NCBI GenBank assembly: GCA_000708835.1
Contig: DF237022.1
Span: forward strand, 91,353 to 155,352
Origin: Klebsormidium nitens
Lineage: Eukaryota; Streptophyta; Klebsormidiophyceae; Klebsormidiales; Klebsormidiaceae
Direction of reading: 5' to 3'
DNA length: 64,000 bases
Shown here: one piece after another, positions 11,261-24,414 of the stretch
Layout of the letters: each line of letters starts with the position of its first letter
Position numbering within the stretch: position 1 is the stretch's first letter
The notes under the pieces: generated by a model
What the model saw: the letters and a program-made list of their open reading frames with translations, nothing else
The model's database searches: none
What the model was told of the DNA's origin: nothing
Translations under genes and position numbers: made by a program

Positions 11261-12731
11261 GTATTAACGTAGGTAAATTCGCTTCGGGGCGTACTATATT
11301 AAACAGCTATCTGAAAAGTATAGATTACTGTAAACAGCTATCATTTGATTGAAAGAATTTCAATTCTGACTGAGTATAGAATAAATTTATACTGCTCAAG
11401 ACTGTTTGATTAGAGATTCGTCGATTATCTGTACTTATACTTATGTGGACGGTGCGGCCCGGAAGTGCATACCGGTCTTGTATTTTTACGGAAGCCTTGG
11501 ACGATCTTGCACCACGAGCTCGCGTATGCTTTGCATGATTGCGTTGTTAAGCAACAGTAAAACTCTGCGACTTCCTTCCATTTTCTTTGCTGTGATAGAA
11601 AAAGACGATCCACCTCTGCATGACCGGTACGCACATGTGCCGTAGATCGACTGGCAGGCCCTCGGGCGGCGGCGCGCATGTGTTGCATACATGGATTTTC
11701 ATACTTACTTCGTTCTCGAGCATTCAAGCAGATGCGGCCACGTTAAGTTTCTGCACCGTCTCGTTCCCGAAACCCTCAAATAAAAGAAGGTTGAGATGAG
11801 GGTTCGAGATGAGAGCGCTTGCGAGTAAGGCATGTGTGAGTATCGTATATGAGCACCATTCGCGCACAGCGCAAGGGCGTGACGGTCAAGCATCCACAGC
11901 TCCATGCTTAAGCTACTCAAGCCTGGCACGTTCTGCGTACGGTGCTCACATGAAATGCAACAGGCCCCGGCGAGATCACAGGCACTGAAAGCATGGTTAA
12001 TCTTAATTGCCCTAAGGTGCAAACAGAAAATCCAATGAATGTATACCACTAGCAATCGATCAGTGTAATCTATTTTGCAACCATCGATTGAAGCAATCAA
12101 ATCGGCCCGAAATGAGTCCGCTCGCCAGCCACTAAGACCCTAGTGGTGGCCCAAGCTTCTGGCGAGCTTGAGTCTGGTCGCCTCGTAGCTAGCTCGAATT
12201 CTAAGCGTTTTTTACAGCTCAAACAGCCTGAAGCAAGTCAATTTTAAATCCACTGTCATATATAACAGAAAGTCATGATATGCAACGTCCAGAAGCGGCC
12301 GGAATTTTAGAACAGATTATGTAGCTATAGCCATGGCAATGGACGTGTTTTAAGCTTGGATCTCGGGTAAATGATCGACAATTGATCTGGCAGAGCCCCG
12401 TTCAGCACCATTGTTGAAACGCTTCCACGATCGCGGCACTTTTCCAATCGGCCGCGCCTCATACCATCAGTGCATGCAAATGTGCTGTGGATCCTTCATA
12501 CAAAGGAAGTCTGAGCTAGAAGCAGAAATGGACATATTTTCTACCAACATCCGCTGCCGAACATAGAACTTAGCTAGTTATTCTGTTGGTGAATCCGAAA
12601 GGGCGGCGCCGCAGTACTCTTAGCGTCCGCAAGGACGACAGTCAATACTTTAAATTACAAGAGTTAGGCGCCCTCTTTACAACGACCGAAGGACTGCTGA
12701 AGTATGCGTGTTACTTTTAATCAGAGGCTTC
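11261..12731. other. Convergent intergenic region
   Basis: It lies between the 3' ends of SGNH gene A and the fucosyltransferase gene. Only short, unrecognised frames are seen. A motif tgtaaagagggcgcc (minus strand, about 12665-12680) resembles the ends of the inverted-repeat element at 36934-37112, but no partner end was found. Confidence 0.4.
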
Positions 12732-15700
12732 TCACGACGCTTCCGGAAATCTCGGCCTGGTGTCCACAAGCGTGACCCCCCCCACGAAATCCGAGCAGCG
12801 CTCCAGCTCCGGACTCGCCATGTGAATCGGCCCCCCCACGTGGGGCATCTTTGGACACACCAAATACTGCGGGGCGGAGTGCCAGCACGGGTCGCTGTTT
12901 TTGGCGCGCTCGCACGAGTAGTAGTTGGGGTAATACGGGTTCTTCCCGGCGATGCTTGACGAAACGTAACCGAACGTCGACGTTTGCGTCAGGATCTGGT
13001 GGTCCGTAAAGCTGAGCAGCCAAACGTCGAGCACGGCCGAGTCGTAATGAGAGAGGTCGCTCCACCGCTCCTCCTGTTCGTGCGTCGCGCTCAGCACCTG
13101 TGTGAAACGGGTTGCGTTAAATACCCTGAAACTTACAACCCCTACACCCCCTAAAATCTTTCGGTTCGCGGGAACAGGTGTGCTCGGAACGGGAGGTGAG
13201 TTTCTGCGTCAAGCGCCGGGACTCTACTCGGAATCACACCGCTCTCGAGATTACTTGAAAAGGCTCAAGCTATGCTAGGATAATCTGCCTGGCCGGACGA
13301 ACGGGGTTAGTAAGGGGGTAAAGGGTGGCAGGGGTGCAGAGCAGATGAGGCTCAAAACTCAGACTTATCATTTTGCCACGGTCTTACTCAAACTCGAGCA
13401 TATGACGAATTTTGCAGACCTGAGAAGAAAGATCCGATCCCGACCAAGAGCTCTGCCTTGAGCATCAGCTCTCCCCCGCGACTTTCAAAAACGACCTGTG
13501 AAAAGAAGAATTGACAGATGGGCGTTTGTCTCCCCCTCCTCCGCTGGATGGTTGACAGACGGGCGTTTATCTCTCCCTCCTCTGCTTCGTCTCCTTACGA
13601 GTTTTCAAAACAAAATGCGGTATTTTAGAAGGGAAAGGCTGAACTCGAAAAGAAAAGGTCGCTGAAAAGACGATCGTTCTCAAAAACAATCGTTCCCAAG
13701 AACGATTGAGACACGAGCGCTTTTCTCCCTGCTCTGCTTTAGTCGTAATGGGGTCTGGATACATGGTGAAGTGCCTCATCAAAGAAGAGACGGATTGTGA
13801 AAAGGAAAGATCGGAGAAAGGACAACCATTCGCACCTCCACTCTCCGTCCCTCCACCGTCTTATTCTTGCTGAAGACCTCCTTCAGATACTCCTCGTACT
13901 TTGGAATCATGCTCGCGACAAAGATGACGTCGAACGCATCCTTGTCTGACTCCTTAGCAACCTGCGCCCCCTCTTGCGTCGGCAACGTGTCAAGCAGCCG
14001 CGGGATGAGGTCATGCTCGGCCATACACGTCAGCGCGTTGTCACTGGTCCGCTGGTTATAGTCCTCTAACGCGTTGCCCTTTTGTCGAATTTGGAGCCCG
14101 ACAGACTTTGTGGCGCCGGCCATGTATTTGTCGTAGAACGAAGTGACACGTGTCCAGATGCGGTCTTGCGGCAGGAACAGGTAGCGCGCCACGCGGTGGA
14201 ATGCCTGCGCAAGCGAGGTGAAAACAACGTAAGCGAATTGGATATGACGTCAGCTACATATGTGTCGCAAAACGACGCGGCACGTGTCCGGATGCGGTTT
14301 TGCGGCAGGTAAGGGTGAACGCGCCACACGGTGGAAGGCCTGCATAAGCTATTTGAAGCGACATCAGCCGTGTAGATGTTTCGAAGAAGGATTACTTGGT
14401 GCGGTCTTGTTGGGAAGAGACTTTAGCATCCCACTGGGTGGAACCGGCGCTGACGTCAGTGTCGGAGATTGACGGCAACCGTTTTCCCGCGAGTGACGTG
14501 ACCCGTGTCCGATCTCTGCGGCATAGAGGTGTCCCGCCAGGCGGTGCAGCGCTTGAATAAAGAGTGACGTCAACAAGGCGAAAGGTGAGGTCAGCAAATT
14601 ATAAAGCGCCAGCGCCGGGTGCACATTCCAGAGAGGGATAGACCATGTGCGACCAGAAGAGTCGTCAGCGAATCTGATGGAAAAACGTCACACGATGGGC
14701 TTGGCTCGAACAGGATTTTTATATCTTCAATTGAGAATATTGACGTGCCGCCGATTGGACACGTGGCAATGGGATTGTATGGTCCGCTGGGCCTCAATTT
14801 TGCTGAGTCTTCCACAGACAAGGCGGGAAGGACAGTAGGAAATAACCTCTGATTACTGCTGGCGTCATCACGGCCAACGCAACCTCAACTTCTGTAACGC
14901 CTTCGGAAAATTACGACTTCAGCGATGACAACAACACGAAAAGATGATTGTAATCAAAATGAATCAAGCTATCGATTTTGTCTCGCAAAAGGGTAGTGAC
15001 TACAGTAGCTGCAATCGACCATTTTCTGAGTGCCCACATATGACGGATGTAACAGAACGGGCTTTTAGAAGTGTGAGCTCACCTGATTATCGGGGAAGAT
15101 CTCTCTAAGCAGTAGCCGCTTTGTGGGATGCACGTAAAGGCCCGGAAGCCTGCACAATGTGCCCAACATTACCATATCAGAAGAGGTTCTTCATTCAGCT
15201 TTCCAATTGGACTTTCTTTCGCTGTTTAACCAATCTCGACCCAAACCTCGTGAACCAGCTCGTTTCAAGCAGTCCGCTAACCGAGTCCATAACCACAAAC
15301 GTTTCCTCGCCCGATCAGTAAACAACTCCCTAGGCAAGCTTGACCGTCCTTTAACCACTCCTTTGAGAAATCGTTTGGATCCTAAGTAGGACTTAACCAG
15401 ACGTCGCGTCTGTCATAGCATATGCCTGATTTAAAGAGCGTTGCTCCTGAGATTCCAACGTTAAGGAACGGTGAAGGCCGTTTCGTCGAGGAATGAGGAA
15501 GCCTTGTTATGAGTGCTCCCCCTCAAACCAAAATCTTCTCTTGTGCTGCTGATCAATCAGAGCGTTCTAGAAGTCGTTCGATCCTGAGGAGCTTGACAGA
15601 CACCACGTCTCTCACGAGAGAGAAAGTCGTTCTGAGAGACGGGTTGACTTCAAAGATTTTCCGGTGGTCAGAAAACATCTATCCTGAACCCTGCAATCGA

Positions 15701-18700
15701 CCCTGGAAAGTCCAGACTGCTACACAAAGACGTGAGCTGGAGTAACTAGACTGAGCGCTCACCAGTAGTTGTTCCACGTGTCGTGCGGGAAGATGAACCA
15801 CGTCCGCGTCTCCAGTTCGTTCATCTCCTCTTCGCACGCGGTCAAGCCAAGGACGTCCTTCATAGGCCACTGCACCGGAAACATGTACCGCTTGGATACT
15901 ATGCAGGGTTAAGTGGACACAACACTTGACCGTAAAGAAGCGCTATAGCTGCTCTTGAGTTTACTTGTCGGCAGACACTTCGATGGTCCTTAGAGGAGTG
16001 ATAACCTAGGTATTCCTAGCTTTCAGGAACCGCAATCTGGAACTAAAGGAGAGTGGAGCGCAGTAGACTGTCTGATATGATACTTATTTTGTGGATCTTG
16101 GTAAGCCTCGCTCACTGCCTCAGAAGCCAACAAATCTACCAGAAGTGGCCGAACAAGAATGATGCTGGACAGAGTCTACTCTCTTTCGGGACTCGCACTC
16201 TACGAGGTGCAAATCGAACTGGCTGATTTCAGAGGCCGCTACTTGGAATTGCCAACTCTTGCGCCACTGAACTGACGGTCTTGGGGTGTATTGGCCCCCG
16301 CTAAGCAAGTGACATCTAGGTCTGGCGAAGACTTTCGACGGCACTGAAAGTTGTTGATTGGAACGAGCTTCCATTGCACGTCGAACAACCCAAATATCGA
16401 AGCTGACCGGGAAACAACGAAGCAAGCCAGACGAGGCGAAACGGGCAGAATACCGAACCGACAGGATTCCAGGAGTTGCAGAGAAAGCCAGGATATGAGA
16501 AGAGACACAAAAAAACAGGACAGGTTTAAGCAGCAAACGAAGCGGAAGGGACAACATGGTCTTACGGGCAGGTTGTCGAACATCTTGAGAACTGGGAACT
16601 CTGCCGGAAGTAGCCAGCTTGACCCGGGGAACGGCTCACAAAACAATTGCCCAAGGGCTGCCTTGACACCAGCGTCGACCAAGAGCCTGAACGGAAGAAA
16701 GGGACAAAGGACTGGTGTCAAGGATGTTCATGGGCCAGCCGAGAGCCACCACGTTCGTCCTCTTTGAAAGTCTGATCTTATGAATCTTGATAAGCTTGAC
16801 GAGCAATGCAATCAACTGAATGTCCAAAAATTCTTCGATCGGTGTCTCGCAGTCATTCAAACGTTTTCAAACCGGCAGGTATCAGCACTGGCAAAGCTCC
16901 GTCAAAGGAGTCACCAAAGCTTCACAACCCCAACGATTTCAGCCTGGAAGTTTTTTCACCCTCAGCCAGATTGCAAGAACAAATGTTTATGAGACTCGAA
17001 CTATTTTCAAAGCGGCTGAGGGATTTTGTGCGGTCACAAGTTTGTTGTACGGTCATTTGTGACCTCCTCGAAATGAGAGTGCCATGCGTGCGACTTCTTG
17101 AGAAAGCTCGGAGTGACTTCGACTTTCAGAAGTATCTGTGTAAACAGTGGAGAGCACGGAGAAACGCTGACAGGGGATTGGTGCAGCTTCCAAATGACAA
17201 AAATGAAGCATGACGTGTAATCACAGCTACAGTTTGACATCAGTGCCCCTTGGGAAAGTGTGAGAGAGCATAGTGGTACCGTCCCACAGCAACGCCCTTT
17301 TCGATGCCCAGTCACGAAGGCCCAAAGCGATCAAAGTGAAGATCTCAACTCCAACTGCTATTATTGGAATAGGTCGACCAATAAGAAAATGAATGATGAA
17401 GGACAACGGGCTGAGATTGATGAGGAAAAATGGGGTTTGGAAAAGGGACAAAGAAGAGCGACACTCACACTCGCTGAGTCAGCACTGCGTACACAAACGT
17501 CGACGCCAGGTTCAGCATCTTGTTCCCCAGGCCCGCATGTCCGGACCAGACCATAAATCTGCATCCGTCAGGGGCCCCCTCCCCCCGCCACGCTTCCGTG
17601 ATGTTTTTCATGTTGGAAACACAACCGCGGTGATACGCCGCATACGCGTCAAAGACCTGCCCGGCGACCTCGTTTGCATCGTCCGCTTCTCTGGGGGGGT
17701 ACTTTGCTCTCTCGCCGCGGGCCTTGCACGCCCCCCCGGAATGAGCGTATGGACCGAGGGAATGTGTTTTTGCCTTGAGCTGTGCTAGAAAGTCTAGGAT
17801 CAGGGGGCTGGGAGGCGCGACGAGGGTGGGCGTTTCAAGGCCTGCAGAGTGAAAGGGGGTTTGGTTCTTTCGCCTGCGTCAAATGACTGACTGTTTGAGT
17901 TCTTTCAATGACTTGGCATCAATTTGCTGGCGCAGAGGAAAACTGGCTTAGATTCGTGGTTGACTGGCACTGTTAAAGGTTCCAAGTGTAGGTCTTCTTG
18001 TAGTGGACAAAGCAGCGCGCATGCGATTGCGATTCTTTAAAGGACGAGAGGTATTGATCACGCTTTGCCTTTCAGATTTCGGGCAAGTTTCAATCGTCAA
18101 AACCAATTGTTGCATAACCTGGAGCCCCATGCTGATCAGAGACTCCCTTCTGCCACGTGTAAATTCCGCAGCGTAACGAGACGCACTTCCAAATCAAAAA
18201 TTGGTCCTTGTCTTCCGCTTCTTCTGCAGATCTAGGTTGATGATCAATCAACAAGAGTAAGGGCGGATCGAAGTAGGAAACAGTAGAGTAGCAAAATGTG
18301 GCCGCCCACTCAAAGGACCAAGAAAGTGGTGATGAGTGGTTTCATTCGCCTCCTACGGAAGAGCTACCGCCGCAGTTTGCTTGGCAGTTCCTGTGCAACA
18401 AACCACCACGCTTCGCTGCTGAATATCTTCAGAATGAGCACCAGCTGAGGCCTCTTCATCGTGTGTTTGTGTTTTGGTCATCAAGACACTTCAAAAAGGA
18501 CAGACTTCCGATCTCATGAAACCTGACAAGAATGACATCGCTTCACCAAGCAACGAAAAAGCTGGGACTTCCGAACTTAGTAATCGTCTATCCTTGGTTT
18601 TCCAACCTCATCGTCGCACCTTTGATTAGGAGTCAAGCTTCTCAAGGAGTGAAACTCATTGCAAAGCAGCGGGAAAGCTAGAAATTCTGGACCACCGATC

Positions 18701-19007
18701 CGGTGTCTTTAGCTTTTTAATTCATAAACAACTATGAACAACTTGTGGACCTTTACAAGCTAGTAATAATCAACTCCATACCAAGACAACGAGATTTAAG
18801 AACGCAGTCCTTACCTAGTCCTCCGATCGCTTTCATCAGCGGCGGGATTGCCGTTCCCCCGGACATAGAAACAACTAGAGCCGACAGCAGAGAAGCCAAC
18901 AGCACCACACAGGCTACGGGCCCCCTATGTCTGGAAGCATAGCTGTGCACGAGCGCCATTGACTTCAGTGTGTTAGTACTAGTATCTGCAAAAGGGTCGT
19001 TCTTCAT
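12732..19007 (-). CDS. GT37 fucosyltransferase (plant FUT1-like), seven exons
   Basis: Exons: 18815-19007, 17469-17841, 16566-16686, 15763-15890, 15083-15149, 13836-14204, 12732-13097; the phases agree and give 538 residues. The N-terminus has a type II signal anchor at residues 30-48 (GPVACVVLLASLLSALVVS), as in Golgi FUTs. GT37 motifs in order: MVWSGHAGLGNKMLNLASTF (about 161-180), LFCEPFPGSSWLLPAEFP, FHRVARYLF, VGLQIR (GDP-fucose-binding Arg motif), DVIFVASM, and the C-terminal LLSFTDHQILTQTSTFGYVS. GT37 enzymes add alpha-1,2-fucose to xyloglucan or arabinogalactan-protein galactose. The least certain join is exon 3 to 4: an alternative acceptor at 15898 would need an extra small exon, and an insert of about 20-40 residues present in land-plant FUT1 is missing with the chosen join. 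It is flanked by two SGNH/PC-esterase paralogues. Confidence 0.85.
14281..14560 (-). repeat. Two decayed copies of the FUT exon 6 5' edge
   Basis: The true edge is 14148-14214 (acceptor, then FHRVARYLFLPQDRIWTRV). Copy 1 at 14281-14349 keeps tgcag, FHRVAR, LPQNRIRTRA and about 80 percent identity, with a small frameshift. Copy 2 at 14490-14560 is weaker (LHRLAG, then RTRVTS-like bases). Both lie upstream of the real acceptor in gene sense. Confidence 0.8.
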
Positions 19008-22000
19008 CTATGCTGAACCCGACGTGCCAGTTTAAGATGAATGTTAAGAAACCAGGAGGGTGAAGGGGCCCAGACGGCTGTATGCAAGAACGTGGCCCGA
19101 TGTTTCTTCTCTTTGGCGCAATAACTGCAGCCTGTCGACTCCCCTGGACGAGCTCCGATCAGCACAGAGTCATCCGAGCACACTGGGATCAGAGCCTTGA
19201 CAGATTGGCACCGAATCAGCTGGAAGAGGACTGAGCGATGAGATTGTTGCGTAACTATTCAACAAGCTGGCTTATTTTGAGGGCTGATATTCTTGGCTCC
19301 CTTCCCACTTCAAGCTGCTCCCATGCACTGACGCTGATTTGAACACACTGAGAATCGTCTCTTCCAATCAGACAAGACTACTGAACGTTTCTGATATCAC
19401 TACAGAGCTCCAGAATGTGTCACTGGAGAACTCTGGACGAAGCAAATGTGGCACTGATGAGGAGTCTACGTGTGATTCTCGTGGGCTGGATCAGGAAGCG
19501 GCCACCAAGTTTGGAAGGAGGCGGCAATGTTATTTGCCAGCTTGCAAGCAGAAAGAAAGCAATGCAGAAGCTCCAAGAGTCCAGTCCCTTTTGCACGAGA
19601 CCCACAGCTAGACATATCCTGATTCCTAGACTCATGCAGAGACTGTTTTCTTTGGAGTGCTGCATGAGCCTGAGCAGTCTGCACTTTTCGTGGCTCGTTT
19701 CCGGATCTTCTCCCCCCGACATTTCCGGAACTTGCGCCCTGTTCGTTACCTAGTACCGGTTCGGCCGGGATTTGACTAGGTCAACGACAGGTTCACACTA
19801 CAGCTTTTCCCAACCAACCTGCCAGTTTCAGTGTCAACTAATCTTGACTAACTTCACTCTGCAACGGACTACCTAATAGGTACACTAAGAGTTTCACTAC
19901 AACTGGCAAGGTGCTCGGGAGAATCTGCACCGGGTAAAAATAGTACCTTCCTGCAGTCGGACGATACGGCTACTGACGCCGGAATAAGAACCGGGCACTT
20001 ATACCGGGCATTTTTGGAAGCCGGCGTTGACCAGAACCGCCCAAGTGCAGAATCTTCGGACTAGTGCCGGAGTCAGAGGGACTCACGCAGAAACCGGTTG
20101 TCTGTTCGACCGTCCGATGAGATGGTGGGTACATCGGACGGTCCCCTTGACACGTGGATCACATGTTCTGACAGAATCCTAGATTGTAGTTCAGCCGGCC
20201 CTGCGTCTTTGGGATGTGACCACTGGTTTCCAGATGTCGCAAAGGGGAAGCGGCAAATCAGGGAACGAAGGAGGGAACGACAGCTCGTTTCGTTCGAGTC
20301 TTTAAATTGAATCTTGTTATGAATTCTGAGGTGCTACCGTGTGGCAACTTGGGGTGCCACTCACTTCATTCATGAATACAACTGCTTCGTCTCCAGTCAC
20401 ATTAGTTTTAAGATGAGGATAAGTAATGTTGTTTCGAAGGCGACTGAGTTTACTGTGGCGGCTGATGGCACCTTCCGCACAATGCTAGGAAGTATGCCCA
20501 GCCCTTCGTTTGTGAGGATCTTAAAAGTGGACTTTACGAGATAGTCCGCAGTGTGACAACTGGGCTCGGGCGTTTGGACAAAGAACAAACTTGGCCACAA
20601 AAGGCTGCCTTTACTTAGCGGAAGGTTATCGGGTCTGAACGGAGCAGGCACTCCAGGCAAAATGAGTAAGTGGGTTTTCCTTCATACTGATTGCGGTGGA
20701 ACAAGTTGGGTATGTTAGCTGAGAGAAGGTAGTTCTGGTGGATCGATATGCTTTCTTGATACGGAATAGGGGTGTCTGTGCATCAAAATCATATGCTCTG
20801 TGCCTTTATTTTGTGCTCATATGGATGCGAAAGAGTGCTGGAAAAAGCCCCTTCGAGGCGCTAGGAAAAGTACGAACATTCTTGTTGGGTTTTGTTCGTG
20901 TTCTCTTCTTTCATAAGCTAGCCAGTTCTGAGTCATTCAGTGGACAACTTTTTCTGAGTAAGCCTTGCCAGCTTGTCTTCAAGCCTACAGAAGTTGAAAA
21001 GGATGCTTGTGTTTGAGCACATGAGCTCGGAGGTCAAGTGATTGAAGAACGTTGGACAAATAGGTCTTCAAATTCCTCTTCGATTTGACTGATCAATTGG
21101 GAGCACCTAAAGCAGTGCCCAGTTGTTCTCAAAACTCTGCCGATGTGAAAGCAGAACACCACTCTGGGCTTGGGGGACGTGTGGTTGCATAGCCCTGTCT
21201 TGTCAGTGGTAGGAATTAAGCTGGAGTCAAGGTCTTCTCTAACCAGGGTCTGATGTTTTTTCCTCCCTGCAGAGCCTGGAGCCAGCGCCAAGCCCAGGAT
21301 GTCGACACTGATGTGTTGTTCCGCGGCAGCGGCAGGTATGGCAGAAACTTGTTGTCTTTGATTGAAGTATACATCCTACCTTATTCTCTGGCACCAGACT
21401 TTATTTAGCGCCCCCCCCTTGTATGGCAGGAACATATCTTACTCTGACTCGATTAAACGTCCTCTCTCCTTTCCTGTCAAGACTTCACTGCATCAGCCAA
21501 TTCACGGCAGGCAGCAGACTGTCAGCACAAGCTTTCATCGTCTGAGCAATTTGCGCTTGATCATATTACCCATCTTCTATTTCATAAGGATTTTCTGAAC
21601 CACCCCCCCTTGGCCAACTCATGGGAGGCACCAGACTGTCAGCAAGATTTGAGCAACGCACAATCAACTCTAAGAAATGTTGGAGCTCGTCCTTGTTGAA
21701 GTGTGTGTATTTCCTCTCTTCTGCCGTGCCGCAAGCGCGCAGTCACAAGTTTTCCAGCTTATCCAACTCAGTGCGTTAAGTGGGACAGGGTTCAGTCCTT
21801 TTCTGAAGGGAAGACCTGAACAATGTGGGAGAGTTCGGCTGAATAAAAAACCATTCAAAACAAATCATTACTAGCTCAACTGCGAACGACGTGCAGATTT
21901 GTTGGGACCCATTAGGGACACTCGATCTATCATTGCTCTCTTGGTGACAACAAACCCTTATGCCCATCTGATCACTTTGCACCTTCTGGAACAGTCTCGT

Positions 22001-22274
22001 GGCTTGCTCAGGCATTCCGGAATCCTCGTCTTTGAAAGGCTCTCTTTAAGCGTTCCACCTCCAAAGCAAAGATTGTCTGTCCACCCAAAAAAAACGGTTT
22101 GCAAGTACTGGGGTATCGGAGTTCCTGTGCTCAAGTATTATGATAGGGTCGGAGTTTCTTGCTTACCCTCCCTCCATGATGATGCACTAGATTACTCTCA
22201 GCACCAAACTTAGAAATGATTGCATCCTTGTACCTCACCCCATGATTGACACTACTGTCTCTGTTTCTGCCCAG
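19008..22274. other. Intergenic region, probably holding a 5' exon of SGNH gene B
   Basis: It lies between the start of the fucosyltransferase (minus) and the first recognisable exon of SGNH gene B (plus). The latter begins at an acceptor, so an upstream ATG exon must lie here, but I could not identify it. Three related stretches at about 21385-21420, 21507-21555 and 21624-21660 share the motif ggca-cagact-t-agc, a repeat of about 115-120 bases of unknown origin. Nothing else was recognised. Confidence 0.4.
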
Positions 22275-23518
22275 TTCTGCTGCTGTTCCTGGTCTGGGTG
22301 TCAAGCGACCAGCTCCTACATCTACGGAATCGGCCTCTCCTCCCTCGCGTCGACTGCAAACCGGAGCCACCAGTCTCGCTTAATCAAAACCAGGTTAGCC
22401 TACCCACTCATGACCAGGACACCCAAACCCAGGTTAACCAGAACCGGGTTACGGAGAACCTGCCCGCGCCGGTGGCCGACTCTTGCCCCGTTCCCTGTGA
22501 CGTCCTCCAGTTGGCAAACCTGACGACGCTCGCTGACGTCAGCAAAGTCAACTGCAACGTCGAGTATTTGACGCCGTGGGACGTGGGGCGCTTTCTGGGC
22601 GCTCGGAAGAACCAGGCGTGGCTGCATTTCACGGGAGACTCGATGATACGCCGGCAATGGCAGAGCATTGCGGCGGATCTGGGGGTCGAGATCGATACGG
22701 AGCCTTTGTGGGCTGTCTGTTGCAAAGACGGGAAGGAGTGTAAAACGTGGGAGTACAAGGATATCAACTGGGAGGCGAAACGGGTCGCGGGGCTCGTGAC
22801 GGGCGCACTGCGCGACGAGGGGTTCGAGTTCTGCGTGACGTATACCCCGGTGCAGTTTATCAGTCAGGTCGTGGAGAATTTCGACACGCTGTTCCAAGCG
22901 GATATGGTGCAACCGTTTGCAGTCGTAATGAATATGGGCTTGCACCACATATACCACGGGCAGGGGCAGCTGGCATACCGGGCCGATTTGGAGGCGCTCA
23001 CCGCGCGGTTGCGGAAAGTGCGGGAAGTGCAGAGGGGGTCGGACGGGGTCACGAAGACGATGTTTATTTACCATACGTTGACCGCTTATAGCGAGGAGTT
23101 GTTTGGGTTTATCGACCCGCTTCGCCGAAACGAACGGACGGAGCTTTTTGTTCGTCAGCAGGAGGAGCACTTCCGGGCGACCGGGGGATCCCTCTACCGA
23201 GTGCTCGACTCACACCGGCTGACCAAGTATTTGGATAAGCGCCATTTCTGGCACCAATTAACGTTCGGGGACGGCATTCACCCCGGGTTGCCTTACTACC
23301 AGATTGCTTCGTTATTGGACTACAACTTCGTCGTCAAAGGGGTCATAAGCTTCTGCACAAACGCGGACGATTTGGAGTATAAGCCGCTAGCCCTGCATGC
23401 CAACAGTGGTCGGATGTTAGATAAGGAGGCGGAAGGGGACGAAGTGGAAAACCTCAAAGCGATGCGGCGTGTTCACGGATGGGGGTCGTTCAGCCCTTTC
23501 GAACACATTGACAGGTGA
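22275..23518 (+). CDS. SGNH/PC-esterase-like secretory protein B, main exon
   Basis: A paralogue of the protein at 9908-11260. Shared signatures: PCDVLQLANLTTLADV, KVNCNVEYL, AWLHFTGDSMIRRQW (GDS block), FGDGIHPGLPYYQIASLLDY (Asp-x-x-His), FCTNADDLEY and the C-terminal VHGWG. The exon starts after ctgcccag at 22274 and opens with LLLFLVWVSSDQ, the hydrophobic half of a signal peptide. The initiating Met therefore lies on an unidentified upstream exon; a reading that starts at the internal GTG (about 22298) would be artificial. Residues between the signal and the first Cys are Gln/Asn/Thr-rich and differ completely from protein A. Probable role: O-acetylation or de-esterification of a wall or secreted glycan, by inference from fold and from the adjacent fucosyltransferase. 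Confidence 0.65.
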
Positions 23519-23564
23519 GGACTGTTGTTCTTCGCTTTCTTTTGTTTTTAGGGCCAGATCAACT

Positions 23565-23920
23565 TCGCGCAGTCAGTTTCGAGGTTCTTCGTGTCTGGGA
23601 TCAACGGTCAATCAAGCTTTCTGAAATCCGAGAAAGCGGACACAGTGCGCGTGGGGCTCAAGCCGGCAAGCGCGCTTCGAACGGTCTCGTTCTTCTAGGC
23701 CACTCCTTTCACTAGTTCTTCCCTTTTTTTGTCGAACTTTACACGATCATTTTCAGTCTCGATTTTGTGACGCGGGTCGACAGTCGCTTATCCAAAATTT
23801 CCGTAAGTTGAGAAAGCGAAGACATCGCGCGAGGGGCTTGGGCGGGCAAACGCTTCGCACGATTGAAGACTGTTTTTCCAGCTTAACTCTCCCTCTTATT
23901 GTTCTTTATGTTGCATACGA
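23565..23920. repeat. Degenerate direct duplication, about 165 bases
   Basis: The stretch from about 23565 to 23755 is echoed by 23756 to 23920. Shared landmarks are tccg-gaaagcg-acacgcgcg-ggggct, gcaagcgc-ttcg, and the tail tttacacgatc/tgcatacgatc. Identity is about 60-65 percent by eye. Confidence 0.55.
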
Positions 23921-24280
23921 TCCGGATCGTTCCGTCTTTGTCCGACGCCCGACAAGCGCGTTCTGTTCTTCTTCTTGAACGGGTTTGAACTCCGCCAGTG
24001 GACAATTGACAACGTTTGTCAACTGTTTCAAGTGCTTCTTACGAGTTTCCCTTCGCTGGTCTGACAAGAGCCTCTTTCTCCAGTGCGCTGGACCCCAGGC
24101 TAAATATGGCAAGTGGGCGGTTAACTCTTTTACCAGTCGTTTGATTCTGGGAATGTTTTCAAAGAGCCGTAGTGTATGTTCTTGTACCAGAGATTTGTGG
24201 ATCTTAAAGAGGGCGTAAGTGGGCGCGTACGTGGTTCTGACGACGTTCAAGAATCCGATCCAGCTTCTTAGTCGCCGCAA
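23906..24280 (-). other. Unassigned open frame of 124 codons
   Basis: The translation contains SWIGFLNVVRTTYAPTYALF and a Lys/Arg-rich middle (WRKRLLSDQRRETRKKHLKQL). It recalls the region after the catalytic core of some retroelement reverse transcriptases, but no catalytic motif is present and no neighbouring retroelement domain was found. Its 5' part overlaps an ATCTTAAAGAGGGCGT motif on the plus strand that also forms one end of the inverted-repeat element at 36934. I make no functional call. Confidence 0.25.
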
Positions 24281-24414
24281 AATCCAGAAAACCTGGCTCT
24301 GTGCGGCAACCGTCAGAGTCCGATTGGGGTAAAGAAGTCGCCGATACGAACGCTTCCGCCTACGGCACTTTTAAGAAGGATCCATTGATGGGTCATTGCC
24401 TACCCACGTCTCAT

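Noticed and set aside
13440-13500. Possible extra fucosyltransferase exon (VVFESRGGELMLKAEL)
   Set aside because: It has a cag acceptor, but joining exon 6 directly to exon 7 matches the GT37 pattern without a gap and no good in-phase donor follows.
22242-22523. Competing open frame overlapping SGNH gene B
   Set aside because: Shadow frame with no family motifs; the GDS and DGIHP motifs lie in the other frame.
23906-24280. Retroelement reverse-transcriptase fragment
   Set aside because: No catalytic motif and no companion domains; similarity too vague to call.
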